Source: JBHJHP01 sp042219855
GTDB lineage: Bacteria; Bacteroidota; Bacteroidia; Bacteroidales; UBA5342
Reading direction: 5' to 3'
Assembly (NCBI RefSeq): GCF_042219855.1
Contig: NZ_JBHJHP010000001.1
Location: forward strand, 124,001-188,000
Length of the DNA: 64,000 bases
Part shown: positions 52,156 through 60,314 of the stretch, piece after piece
Position numbering within the stretch: the first letter of the stretch is position 1
Layout of the letters: each line of letters starts with the position of its first letter
Notes under the pieces: generated by a model
Seen by the model: the letters and a program-made list of their open reading frames with translations, nothing else
Databases searched by the model: none
What the model was told of the DNA's origin: nothing
Made by a program: the position numbers and the translations under genes

Positions 52156-53295
52156 ATGGCTGACTATTCTTCCATTCCTTCACCGTGTTTTGTACTTGAA
52201 GAAACCAGATTCAGGAAAAACCTGCAATTGATTGCGGACATTTCCAAAGCTGCAGATGTGGAGTTTATCCTGGCATTCAAGGCTTTTTCTATGTGGAGCG
52301 CTTTTCCAATTGTCAGGGAATATGTAAAAGGTGCTACAGCCAGTTCCGTGTTTGAAGCGCAGCTCTGCTTTGAGGAGATGAAATCATTGGCGCACACCTA
52401 CTCACCGGTTTATTCCGAAAAGGATATGGATAAAATTCTTGAATACAGCAGTCACATCACATTTAATTCTGTGGAACAGGCTAAACGTTTTATGCCAAAG
52501 GTTAACTCTGCCGATCACAAAATATCCTGTGGACTGCGTGTAAACCCTGAATATTCTGAGGTGGAAACAGCGCTTTATAATCCCTGTTCTCCAGGTTCGC
52601 GGCTTGGTGTTACAGCAGATCAGTTAAAGAATGGTTTACCGGATGAAATAGAAGGCCTGCATTTTCATGCGCTTTGTGAATCCAATTCATTTGATCTTAA
52701 AAACACACTGAATGCGTTGGAGATGCGATTCGGTCATTTGTTTGGCCAAATCAAATGGATCAACATGGGAGGAGGACATCTGGTGTCTCATAAGGATTAT
52801 GATACCAATCACCTGATAGAAACCCTGAAGGATTTTAACGCCCGTACAGGTTTGAAAGTTATTATGGAACCGGGCAGTGCTTTTGCCTGGGAAACCGGTT
52901 TTTTGAAAACCACAGTTGAGGATATCGTTGAAAACAAAGGTATCAAAACCGCCATTATTGATGCCTCTTTTACCTGCCATATGCCGGATTGCCTCGAAAT
53001 GCCCTATAAACCCAAAATTCGCGGTGCGTATCATGAACCGGTAAAAGGCAAGCCAACTTACAGAATTGGAGGAAACAGCTGCCTTGCCGGCGATTTCATG
53101 GGCGACTGGTCATTTGATAAACCATTAACGATAGGGGATACCCTGATTTTTGAGGACATGATTCATTATACGATGGTTAAAACAACCATGTTTAACGGTG
53201 TACCACATCCATCCATTGGCATTATTCACAACAACGATAACTTTGAACTGATCCGGACGTTCAACTACCAGGATTTTAAATCCCGTTTATCATAG
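52156..53295 (+). CDS. nspC: Carboxynorspermidine decarboxylase
   Basis: 379 residues of the alanine-racemase-fold PLP decarboxylases. The N-terminal SIPSPCFVLEETRFRKNLQ is typical, PLP Lys42 lies in FILAFKAFSMWSAFP, and GLHFHALCESNSF, WINMGGGHLVSHKDYD and EPGSAFAWETGFL follow. The second active-site Cys region is IDASFTCHMPDCLEMPY. It decarboxylates carboxyspermidine or carboxynorspermidine to spermidine or norspermidine, the step after the upstream synthase. The terminator between the two genes suggests separate or attenuated expression. Confidence 0.94.
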   Translation: MADYSSIPSPCFVLEETRFRKNLQLIADISKAADVEFILAFKAFSMWSAFPIVREYVKGATASSVFEAQLCFEEMKSLAHTYSPVYSEKDMDKILEYSSHITFNSVEQAKRFMPKVNSADHKISCGLRVNPEYSEVETALYNPCSPGSRLGVTADQLKNGLPDEIEGLHFHALCESNSFDLKNTLNALEMRFGHLFGQIKWINMGGGHLVSHKDYDTNHLIETLKDFNARTGLKVIMEPGSAFAWETGFLKTTVEDIVENKGIKTAIIDASFTCHMPDCLEMPYKPKIRGAYHEPVKGKPTYRIGGNSCLAGDFMGDWSFDKPLTIGDTLIFEDMIHYTMVKTTMFNGVPHPSIGIIHNNDNFELIRTFNYQDFKSRLS

Positions 53296-53698
53296 TTATA
53301 CCTCAGTTTGCAAGGCGTTGTAAGATGCTTGCTGCCATTCGTGTGTAACGAGTGGTCAGTTAACTTATATTTTTAGAAGGCTGGTTATTTGACCCGCCCT
53401 GGTTGATTTCAAATCTGCAAGCTTTGGATTTACTGCTCTCCCTAAACACGCTCTTCGATCGTGCCCAGGGAGGGTGATCAGAAAAGCGATTTTCGTTGGG
53501 ATGCACTTGAATCATATTTGCTGGTCTATACAGTCCCTCTTTGTCATGTAGTGAAGCGAAATGAGAGAGAGGGTTATCTTGAATTTGACGGTGAAATACT
53601 ATAGACTGGGGTGAATCACAAATATATGCTGATGAGCCTTGTTGCAAAAGGAGGTGTTAAACAGGGTTGCTATATTCTTAACACATTGATAATCTGTT
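53296..53698. other. Gene-free 403-bp gap with palindromic repeats
   Basis: It lies between nspC (plus) and the FetB-like gene (minus). An interrupted palindrome spans 53438-53472 (CTCCCT-AAA-CACG ... CGTG-CCC-AGGGAG). CCCTCT at 53535-53540 faces AGAGGG at 53568-53573 around GTAGTGAAGCGAAATGAG, a word like those in the MITE-like element. Short open frames here have no support. Probably a graveyard of dispersed repeats. Confidence 0.6.
53438..53472. repeat. Interrupted palindrome
   Basis: CTCCCT plus CACG face CGTG plus AGGGAG with symmetric AAA/CCC internal loops and a 9-base apical loop. No T tract. Confidence 0.55.
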
Positions 53699-54517
53699 TT
53701 AGTCTGAATGATTTTTCGATGAACGTTTTGAAAAAACTTCATCCGATTTCAGATTATTGTACTCATCAAATACAAAACGTTTGGAAAACATTATACCTAA
53801 AAACAGGTTGATGGAGCAGCCGGTAAAAATAGCCAGCATAATCATGATTTGGTATTTTATCGCTACCGCAGGAGAGCTTCCTCCAAGAATCTGACCGGTC
53901 ATCATACCTGGTAAAGATATTAATCCGATAACGGACATGGTCGCAACCAATGGATTCAAAGCCTGTTTAACAGCTTCAGCTACAAACGGACGAAGGGAGA
54001 GCTGAATATTACCTGTATTGGTTAGCAGGAACTGATATAAACCGGCTTTTTCTGAAAGTTCTTTAAAATAGGTTCGTAAACCAACAATATTGTGGCGTAA
54101 GGCGTTCCCAATCACCATGCCGGTTATAGGAATAAAATACTGGGCATCAAACACGTAATCCAGTTTAATTACAAAACCCAGGAAAAACGTATCAATAATT
54201 ATGAGGGAGGTAAGTGCCGAAATGAATAAGGGGACAACAAATCGTTTCCAGTTCAGTGACGCCCTTTTTATGGTGGTGAAAACGCCAACAAATATCATAA
54301 TAAACACCCATAGTGAATTTAACCAGGCGCTGTTTTTATCGAAAACCCATTCCAGATATACCGCCACAAGCGAAAGTTGTATAACCATTCTTAAAGCGGC
54401 AATCAGAGTGCTTTTTACCAGTTTGATCCGGTAATAGAGCAGAAATGCAATAGGGAGAATCAGGATCAGGAATCCGGCAAGTAAGCGAAATATATTGATG
54501 TCCATCGCTGATTTCAT
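53699..54517 (-). CDS. fetB: FetB-like ABC transporter permease (UPF0014)
   Basis: 272 residues with about seven membrane helices. Conserved UPF0014 blocks include QYFIPITGMVIGNALRHNIVGLRTY and SVIGLISLPGMMTGQILGGSSPAVAIKYQIMIMLAIF. E. coli FetAB (YbbLM) is an ABC pair linked to iron homeostasis and oxidative stress. The gene overlaps fetA by 4 bp. Whether it exports iron here is inferred. Confidence 0.88.
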   Translation of the reverse strand: MKSAMDINIFRLLAGFLILILPIAFLLYYRIKLVKSTLIAALRMVIQLSLVAVYLEWVFDKNSAWLNSLWVFIMIFVGVFTTIKRASLNWKRFVVPLFISALTSLIIIDTFFLGFVIKLDYVFDAQYFIPITGMVIGNALRHNIVGLRTYFKELSEKAGLYQFLLTNTGNIQLSLRPFVAEAVKQALNPLVATMSVIGLISLPGMMTGQILGGSSPAVAIKYQIMIMLAIFTGCSINLFLGIMFSKRFVFDEYNNLKSDEVFSKRSSKNHSD

Positions 54518-55107
54518 AAGGCATAGGTTTTATCTGCGGATTTGATCCATAAAGGATGATGCGAGGCTGAAACTACAGTTGTGTCCTTAAGTTTGTTGAC
54601 TGTATCGATCAGCTGTTGTATAGATGTTTCATCTAATGCTGCCGTTGGTTCATCCATAAGGATAATCGGTTTGCCCAGTGCAAAACAAATGGCAATCACT
54701 ACGCGTTGCTTTTGTCCGATGCTTATTTTGTTGAAATCTTTATCCAGCATTTCAGGTTCAAGACCAAGCTGATGCATAAAATCTAAAATACTGGTGCGCC
54801 GTTCCTCTTCTCCCATCATTTTAACCAGCTCAAACCCATTATCAACCGGCATATTTATATTTTGAGGTATCCATGTAATCAGGTTTCTGATTTGTTTGAT
54901 ATTGGATGCTTCCAGAGATATACCATTAATAATTATTGTACCTGAATCTGGGATAACATATCCCTGTAGAAGTTTCAACAGTGTTGACTTTCCTTTACCT
55001 GAAATACCACTGATGCACAAATGTTCGTTTTGCCCGGTTTGGAAGGATAGATCGTTTAAGACTGGTTTCCCGTCAAACTGTACATTTATGTTTTTGCATT
55101 CAATCAT
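54514..55107 (-). CDS. fetA: FetA-like ABC transporter ATPase
   Basis: 197 residues, a short ATPase as in FetA (225). Walker A GISGKGKST (with Lys in place of the usual Gly or Ser), signature ISIGQKQR, Walker B IILMDEPTAALD and H-loop SASHHP. First gene of the two-gene operon with the permease. The TetR- and LytTR-type sites seen elsewhere in the window are absent here. Confidence 0.88.
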   Translation of the reverse strand: MIECKNINVQFDGKPVLNDLSFQTGQNEHLCISGISGKGKSTLLKLLQGYVIPDSGTIIINGISLEASNIKQIRNLITWIPQNINMPVDNGFELVKMMGEEERRTSILDFMHQLGLEPEMLDKDFNKISIGQKQRVVIAICFALGKPIILMDEPTAALDETSIQQLIDTVNKLKDTTVVSASHHPLWIKSADKTYAL

Positions 55108-55182
55108 CCAAATATCTGTTTGGGTATAAAAGAATTAAATTTATTGGTAAGATACCTAAAAAATATATGAAGTTACAGCGGA

Positions 55183-55225
55183 ACGGATGAAAAATGAATA
55201 GCTGACAATGAAAAATGAACAGTGA
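55183..55225. repeat. Degenerate AATGAAN heptads
   Basis: GATGAAAAATGAATAGC, GACAATGAAAAATGAACAGTG: diverged units of the same family as at 31470. Confidence 0.55.
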
Positions 55226-55238
55226 ATTCGTAATTGAA

Positions 55239-55273
55239 TCTTGTGTCCTGGTTCTTGTATCTTGATTCTCACT
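55239..55273 (+). repeat. Five TCTTNNN heptads
   Basis: TCTTGTG, TCCTGGT, TCTTGTA, TCTTGAT and TCTCACT reach the stop codon of atpG at 55273. Confidence 0.75.
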
Positions 55274-56145
55274 TACGAATGCTTCAGCGCTTCGGCACCA
55301 CCGGTAATTTCGAGTATTTCGTTGGTGATGGAAGCCTGACGTGCCTTGTTGTAAGTTAATGTAAGATCACGTAGTAAGGTTTGTGCGTTATCGGTAGCCT
55401 GTTGCATGGCCTGCATTCTAGCCGCATGTTCTGAAGTAAACGAGTTCAGCAATACCATATAGGCATGCATTTGTAACGCTTTGGGTATAATATCGTAGAG
55501 GATGTTTTCTTTGTTGGGCTCGTAGATATAATCGTGGTTAAGTTTATCCCCGTTTATCTCTTCCGGTTCAACCGGTAAAAAGTTTTCAAAGGTTACATCC
55601 AGACGACCTGCAGTTACAAATTTGGTGTAAGCAAAAATAATCTGATCGTACTTGCCACTGAGAAAATCAGCCGTCATCGTCTCTGATAAAACTTTTAACG
55701 ATTCAAATGACAGTTCTTCAAAAAGCTCATCGTGAGATGACACTGCTTTTATGCCTCTGGTTTTAAGTAATTTTGAACCTTGCTTTCCAATAGAAATAAA
55801 ATCTGTATGGCTGCCTGCAAATTCTGTCCGGACGTGTTCAAGGCTTGCCTTTACCAATCCCGAGTTAAATGCACCGCATAAACCTCTGTTTGAGGTTATA
55901 ACAACCATAAGTATATTATCTGACTTTGGTTCATGAACGAGATACGGGAATTTTGTTCTGGTTTCTTCATCGCTTAAAAGATGTGCCAGAATCTCTTCTA
56001 GTTTGTTTGCGTAGGGACGGGAGCTAAGCAAAACATTCTGTGCTTTTTTCAGTTTGGCGGCAGATACCATTTTCATGGCACTGGTCACCTGCATGGTTGT
56101 TTTAACCGTGTTTATCCTTCCCCGTATCTCCTTTAAACCAGCCAT
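55273..56145 (-). CDS. atpG: ATP synthase F1 gamma subunit
   Basis: 290 residues. The conserved N-terminal helix LKEIRGRINTVKTTMQVTSAMKMVSAAKLKKAQ and C-terminal helix SEHAARMQAMQQATDNAQTLLRDLTLTYNKARQASITNEILEITGGAEAL form the rotating shaft. ITSNRGLCGAFN is diagnostic. It is last in the atpBEFHAG operon, 3 bp after atpA. No beta or epsilon gene follows. Confidence 0.97.
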   Translation of the reverse strand: MAGLKEIRGRINTVKTTMQVTSAMKMVSAAKLKKAQNVLLSSRPYANKLEEILAHLLSDEETRTKFPYLVHEPKSDNILMVVITSNRGLCGAFNSGLVKASLEHVRTEFAGSHTDFISIGKQGSKLLKTRGIKAVSSHDELFEELSFESLKVLSETMTADFLSGKYDQIIFAYTKFVTAGRLDVTFENFLPVEPEEINGDKLNHDYIYEPNKENILYDIIPKALQMHAYMVLLNSFTSEHAARMQAMQQATDNAQTLLRDLTLTYNKARQASITNEILEITGGAEALKHS

Positions 56146-56148
56146 GAA

Positions 56149-57738
56149 TTATTTTTTATAGCCCTGTGCAACTTCCTGTGCAACAGTTTCTATGGTTTTA
56201 ACAATATCATTGTCCTTTTCTGAAGGCCATTCACCACCTGCAATACGGTCGAGAATGTCTTTATGTTCCCTTTCCATTGTATCCAGAAAATCGGCTTCAA
56301 GTGCTTTGATATCTTTTACCGGAACATCTTTAAGCAAGGCATTTACACCACAATAAATAATCGCTACCTGCTGCTCAATGCGGAGTGGGTGATACTGAAG
56401 CTGTTTCAGAATTTCAACGTTTTTGGCACCTTTATCCAGAATACGCATGGTTGCCGGGTCAAGGTCTGAACCGAATTTTGCAAAAGCTTCCAGCTCCCGG
56501 TACTGAGCCTGATCAATTTTCAGTGTACCGGCGATCTTCTTCATTGGTTTGATCTGTGCATTACCACCAACCCTTGACACTGAGATACCAACATTAATGG
56601 CAGGACGGATACCTGCATTGAAAAGGTCGGCCTCCAGGAAAATCTGACCATCCGTGATTGAAATCACGTTAGTCGGAATATAACCGGATACGTCGCCGGC
56701 CTGAGTTTCAATAATAGGAAGTGCTGTCAGTGATCCACCGCCTTTAACTAATGGCTTTAAGGCTTCAGGCAGGTCATTCATCTGCCTGGCAATGTCATCG
56801 GAATCAATGATTTTTGCGGCGCGCTCCAGAAGTCTGGAATGCAGATAAAACACGTCACCCGGATAGGCTTCACGTCCCGGTGGGCGACGGAGCAGGAGGG
56901 AGACTTCACGGTATGAAACCGCCTGTTTTGATAGATCATCATAGATAACCAGTGCACTCCGTCCGGTATCCCTGAAAAATTCGCCAATTGTTGCACCGGC
57001 AAAAGGTGCATAGTATTGTAGTGCAGCAGAATCTGATGCGGTTGCAGAAACAATAACGGTATAATCAAGTGCTCCGTTTTCTTCCAGTGTTTTGGCAATA
57101 TTGGCTACAGTAGAACCTTTCTGTCCTACAGCTACATATATACAGTAAACCGGATTACCTTTCTGATAAAACTCTTTCTGGTTGATAATGGTATCGATGG
57201 CTACAGCTGTCTTACCGGTCTGACGGTCACCAATAATAAGCTCCCGCTGACCACGGCCTATAGGTGTCATAGCATCTACAGCTTTTATTCCTGTCTGCAA
57301 AGGTTCTATTACCGGTTGGCGAAAAATAACGCCCGGTGCTTTACGTTCCAGTGGAAGATTATAAAAAGGACCATCAAGGGCACCTTTACCGTCAATAGGT
57401 TCACCCAAAGGATTGACCACACGACCCAACATGGATTCTGTAACATTGATGGAGGCAATTTTACCTGTTCTTTTTACAGTGTCACCTTCCTTAACATGTT
57501 CGGCCGAACCAAGAAGTACAACACCTACATTGTCGGATTCAAGGTTCAGTACAATACCCATCATGGAGCCAAAATCAACGAGTTCATTTGCCCCGGCGTT
57601 GTTTAACCCGTAAATACGGGCAATTCCATCACCGACCTCTAATACGGTACCGACTTCTTCCAGATCCGATTCATTCGTGAATCCTTCCAGTTGCTTTTTT
57701 AGTAATTCAGATATTTCTGATGGTCTGATTTCTGCCAT
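56149..57738 (-). CDS. atpA: ATP synthase F1 alpha subunit
   Basis: 529 residues. Walker A GDRQTGKTAVAIDT, the VYCIYVAVGQKGSTVA region, the arginine-finger block SVSRVGGNAQ, and RPPGREAYPGDVFYLHSRLLERAAK. Forms the non-catalytic sites of F1 with the beta subunit, which is encoded elsewhere. Start ATG before AEIRPSEISELLKKQLE, the usual beginning. 16 bp after atpH. Confidence 0.97.
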   Translation of the reverse strand: MAEIRPSEISELLKKQLEGFTNESDLEEVGTVLEVGDGIARIYGLNNAGANELVDFGSMMGIVLNLESDNVGVVLLGSAEHVKEGDTVKRTGKIASINVTESMLGRVVNPLGEPIDGKGALDGPFYNLPLERKAPGVIFRQPVIEPLQTGIKAVDAMTPIGRGQRELIIGDRQTGKTAVAIDTIINQKEFYQKGNPVYCIYVAVGQKGSTVANIAKTLEENGALDYTVIVSATASDSAALQYYAPFAGATIGEFFRDTGRSALVIYDDLSKQAVSYREVSLLLRRPPGREAYPGDVFYLHSRLLERAAKIIDSDDIARQMNDLPEALKPLVKGGGSLTALPIIETQAGDVSGYIPTNVISITDGQIFLEADLFNAGIRPAINVGISVSRVGGNAQIKPMKKIAGTLKIDQAQYRELEAFAKFGSDLDPATMRILDKGAKNVEILKQLQYHPLRIEQQVAIIYCGVNALLKDVPVKDIKALEADFLDTMEREHKDILDRIAGGEWPSEKDNDIVKTIETVAQEVAQGYKK

Positions 57739-57754
57739 TTCTGCACAATTTTTA

Positions 57755-58294
57755 TCAGCTGTTGATCAGCGACTTTTTAATTTTTGCTAATTTACCCCGA
57801 ATACTGGCATCCAGCTGAAGATCATCCACACGGAGAATAAAACCTCCTATAAGTTCGGGGTTGATTTTCTCTTCGAATTCCAGTTTGGATCCCATGCTCT
57901 TTTCCAGTTTCTGATATAGTTTTTTCTTAAAGGCCGGATCTGTTTCAATTGCTGTAGTAACAGTAGCTTTATGAATTCCCTTGGCCAACCTTACCGATTC
58001 GATATAATGGTACACGATGTTCAGTAACATGCTTTCCCTTTCATAATCGAAGACAAGGTCGAGAAAACTAAGTGTTAAAGCGTTCAGTTTGCCTTTAAAG
58101 AGTGCATGAATAACGGTTTTTTTCTTGGAAGGGGTAAGGGTGGTATTTTTCAGAAACTTTTTAAAGTCTTCGGATTCCTGAATTACACGAAGCAGTTGCT
58201 TCATATCTTCCAGAACCTGGTCTTCCAGTTTTTTTTCGGCGGCCAGTTCCCTCAGGGCTTTACAATACCGTACTCTTACTCTGCTGTTATCCAT
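57755..58294 (-). CDS. atpH: ATP synthase delta subunit
   Basis: 179 residues (OSCP/delta family): an N-terminal helical bundle, then the conserved C-terminal ATVTTAIETDPAFKKKLYQKLEKSMGSKLEFEEKINPELIGGFILRVDDLQLDASIRGKLAKIKKSL. It ties the peripheral stalk to the top of F1. Two bases separate it from atpF. Confidence 0.94.
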   Translation of the reverse strand: MDNSRVRVRYCKALRELAAEKKLEDQVLEDMKQLLRVIQESEDFKKFLKNTTLTPSKKKTVIHALFKGKLNALTLSFLDLVFDYERESMLLNIVYHYIESVRLAKGIHKATVTTAIETDPAFKKKLYQKLEKSMGSKLEFEEKINPELIGGFILRVDDLQLDASIRGKLAKIKKSLINS

Positions 58295-58296
58295 GC

Positions 58297-58791
58297 TTAA
58301 TTAAAATTAGCTTTATCCAGCATCTTGTTGATAATCTCTTCATGTTTCTTTGTGGTATCAATTTCTGATTCCAGAATTTTTGATGCCATATCAATAGAGA
58401 TGACTGCAAGTTGCTGTTTCAGGCTTTCCACAGCCTTTTGTTTTTCAGCTTCAAAATCTTTTTTCGCTGATTCAACAATTTTTTCTGCTTCTTGTTTTGC
58501 TTTTACCTTAGCTTCTCTGATTATTTCTACCTGGGTTGCTTTGCCCTCATCGATGAGTCTGAGTTTTTCACTTTTTGCATCACGTACAATCATTTCCTTA
58601 TCCTGTTCCAGCGATGCGAGTTCGATACGAGCCTGCTCTGCTGCCTTTAAACTGTCGTTTATATTGGCTTCACGCAGATGAACTGCTTTCAGAATAGGCT
58701 TCCATGCGAACTTCCCAAGAAGTGTCATCAACAGAAGGAATACAATGGTAGTCCAAAAAATTAACCCTATGCCAGGTGTTATCAGATCCAT
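58297..58791 (-). CDS. atpF: ATP synthase b subunit
   Basis: 164 residues: an N-terminal membrane helix (LIFWTTIVFLLLMTLLGKFAWKPILKAV) and a long charged coiled coil. This is the peripheral stalk. The length is normal. Only one b-type gene is present. Confidence 0.95.
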   Translation of the reverse strand: MDLITPGIGLIFWTTIVFLLLMTLLGKFAWKPILKAVHLREANINDSLKAAEQARIELASLEQDKEMIVRDAKSEKLRLIDEGKATQVEIIREAKVKAKQEAEKIVESAKKDFEAEKQKAVESLKQQLAVISIDMASKILESEIDTTKKHEEIINKMLDKANFN

Positions 58792-58794
58792 GGT

Positions 58795-59004
58795 TTATGA
58801 GTTCAATAGAGCTACAACTACAGCAAATAAGGCAACACCTTCGATCAGGGCCGCAGAAATAATCATCGCTGTCTGGATTTTACCACTGGCTTCCGGCTGG
58901 CGTGCAATACCTTCCATTGCGGAAGAACCAATTTTACCAATTCCATAACCGGCTCCTATCGCTGCCAGTCCGGCTCCAATTGCTGCTAAACTAATTCCGT
59001 CCAT
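58795..59004 (-). CDS. atpE: ATP synthase c subunit, proton type
   Basis: 69 residues, two membrane helices joined by the ARQPEA loop. The ion-binding acid is E55 in ALIEGVALF. The residue after it is Gly, and Ile stands where sodium-type rings have the first-helix Gln, so this looks like a proton ring. Membrane-embedded ring of Fo. Confidence 0.95.
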   Translation of the reverse strand: MDGISLAAIGAGLAAIGAGYGIGKIGSSAMEGIARQPEASGKIQTAMIISAALIEGVALFAVVVALLNS

Positions 59005-59037
59005 AATAAAAAATTTAAATTTTATACGTTATTTATA

Positions 59038-60144
59038 TTAATGATGTTTTTGTACTGCCATTCCTATGAACAATGCGGATAGCATTGTAAAAATAAAGGC
59101 CTGTAAAAATGCAACCAGAATTTCCAGAAGGCTCATAAATAAGCCAAACGGAACAGATACCGATGCAAATCCTGCGGACCTGAAAATAAATATTATCGAT
59201 ATTAAACTTAAAATAATGATATGTCCTGCTGTGATATTCGCAAATAAACGAACCATCAGGGCAAAAGGCTTTGTAAATATACCTATAACTTCAACAATAA
59301 TCAGGATCGGTAAAACAAATACCGGCACATCAGGTGTCGCAAATATATGTTTCCAGTAATCCTTCGAACCATTTATATTGGTGATGATTAACGTAAACAG
59401 TGCCAATGTCATGGTTACAGCAATGTTTCCCGTAACATTTGATGCTCCCGGGAAGATGGGGATTAATCCCAACAAATTGTTTATAAGGATAAAAAAGAAA
59501 ACGGTTAACAGATAGACGATATATTTATCTGCATCCTTTTTACCCATATTGGGTAATACGATTTCATCGCGTACAAACAGAATGACAGGTTCCATAAATC
59601 CTGCAAGACCTCTGGGGGCAGTGTTTGGATTTTTCTTGTAAAACCGTGCTACAGAAATAAAAATCCATAACAGCAACAGGGAACTGATCAGTATGGCAGC
59701 CACATTTCTGGTGATAGAAAAATCGAGTGGCTTTTCATCCAGTTCTCCATGATCGGCACGCCCACCATGTAAAACATATATAGTTTCATGATGTAACACA
59801 TATGTTCTGTCACCTTTAATTACTTCTTCTTCACCGTGATGAAATGCGGAGGACATAAAAATATCCAGATGGCCATTATAAAGAAGGATTACAGGTAAAG
59901 GTATTGCAACATCGTGTTCAACACCTTTCTTATCTTTGTAGGAAAGAATATGCCAGCTGTGAGCGTCTTTGATGTGATGCATGATCAGCTCATTGACATT
60001 AAATTCAACTTCCTCATCGCCAATAGAAAATTCTTCCTGATCAGAGGCATATATCACGCTTCCGAAAAGCAGTGAAAATAAGATGATAAAAGTGACTTTA
60101 AATCTGTTCAATGCTATAAAAGTTTCTAAAAATTGACTGAGCAA
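59038..60144 (-). CDS. atpB: ATP synthase a subunit with exported N-terminal extension
   Basis: 368 residues, about 100 more than E. coli AtpB. A signal-like helix (FKVTFIILFSLLFGSVIYA) precedes a periplasmic part with MHHIKDAHSWHIL and His-rich strands, as is usual in Bacteroidota. The conserved channel region follows: VRLFANITAGHIIILSL with the essential Arg, and LLEILVAFLQAFIFTMLSALFIGMAV. First gene of the operon. No atpI or atpZ stands upstream. Confidence 0.95.
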   Translation of the reverse strand: MLSQFLETFIALNRFKVTFIILFSLLFGSVIYASDQEEFSIGDEEVEFNVNELIMHHIKDAHSWHILSYKDKKGVEHDVAIPLPVILLYNGHLDIFMSSAFHHGEEEVIKGDRTYVLHHETIYVLHGGRADHGELDEKPLDFSITRNVAAILISSLLLLWIFISVARFYKKNPNTAPRGLAGFMEPVILFVRDEIVLPNMGKKDADKYIVYLLTVFFFILINNLLGLIPIFPGASNVTGNIAVTMTLALFTLIITNINGSKDYWKHIFATPDVPVFVLPILIIVEVIGIFTKPFALMVRLFANITAGHIIILSLISIIFIFRSAGFASVSVPFGLFMSLLEILVAFLQAFIFTMLSALFIGMAVQKHH

Positions 60145-60263
60145 AAGTGCTAAAAAATTCAGTTAATAAAAAATTAAAAACATAAATTTTTCAGTAATGC
60201 AATTCTCCCTGATTATACCTGGTTTAATTACAGATTATACTTTTGTCATTTAAAACAACGATA

Positions 60264-60292
60264 TTGTCATTTTGTTAAATTAATTATCTTTG
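60264..60292 (+). promoter_or_regulatory. Promoter of the Omp85-family gene
   Basis: TTG at 60264-60266, an 18-bp spacer and TATCTTTG at 60285-60292, an exact -7 match. The ATG is 23 bp downstream. Confidence 0.6.
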
Positions 60293-60314
60293 AAATGCTA
60301 AAAATTTTAACAAA

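Noticed and set aside
53611..53811. 66-codon open frame beyond nspC
   Set aside because: It runs into the antisense strand of the FetB-like gene and has no supporting features.
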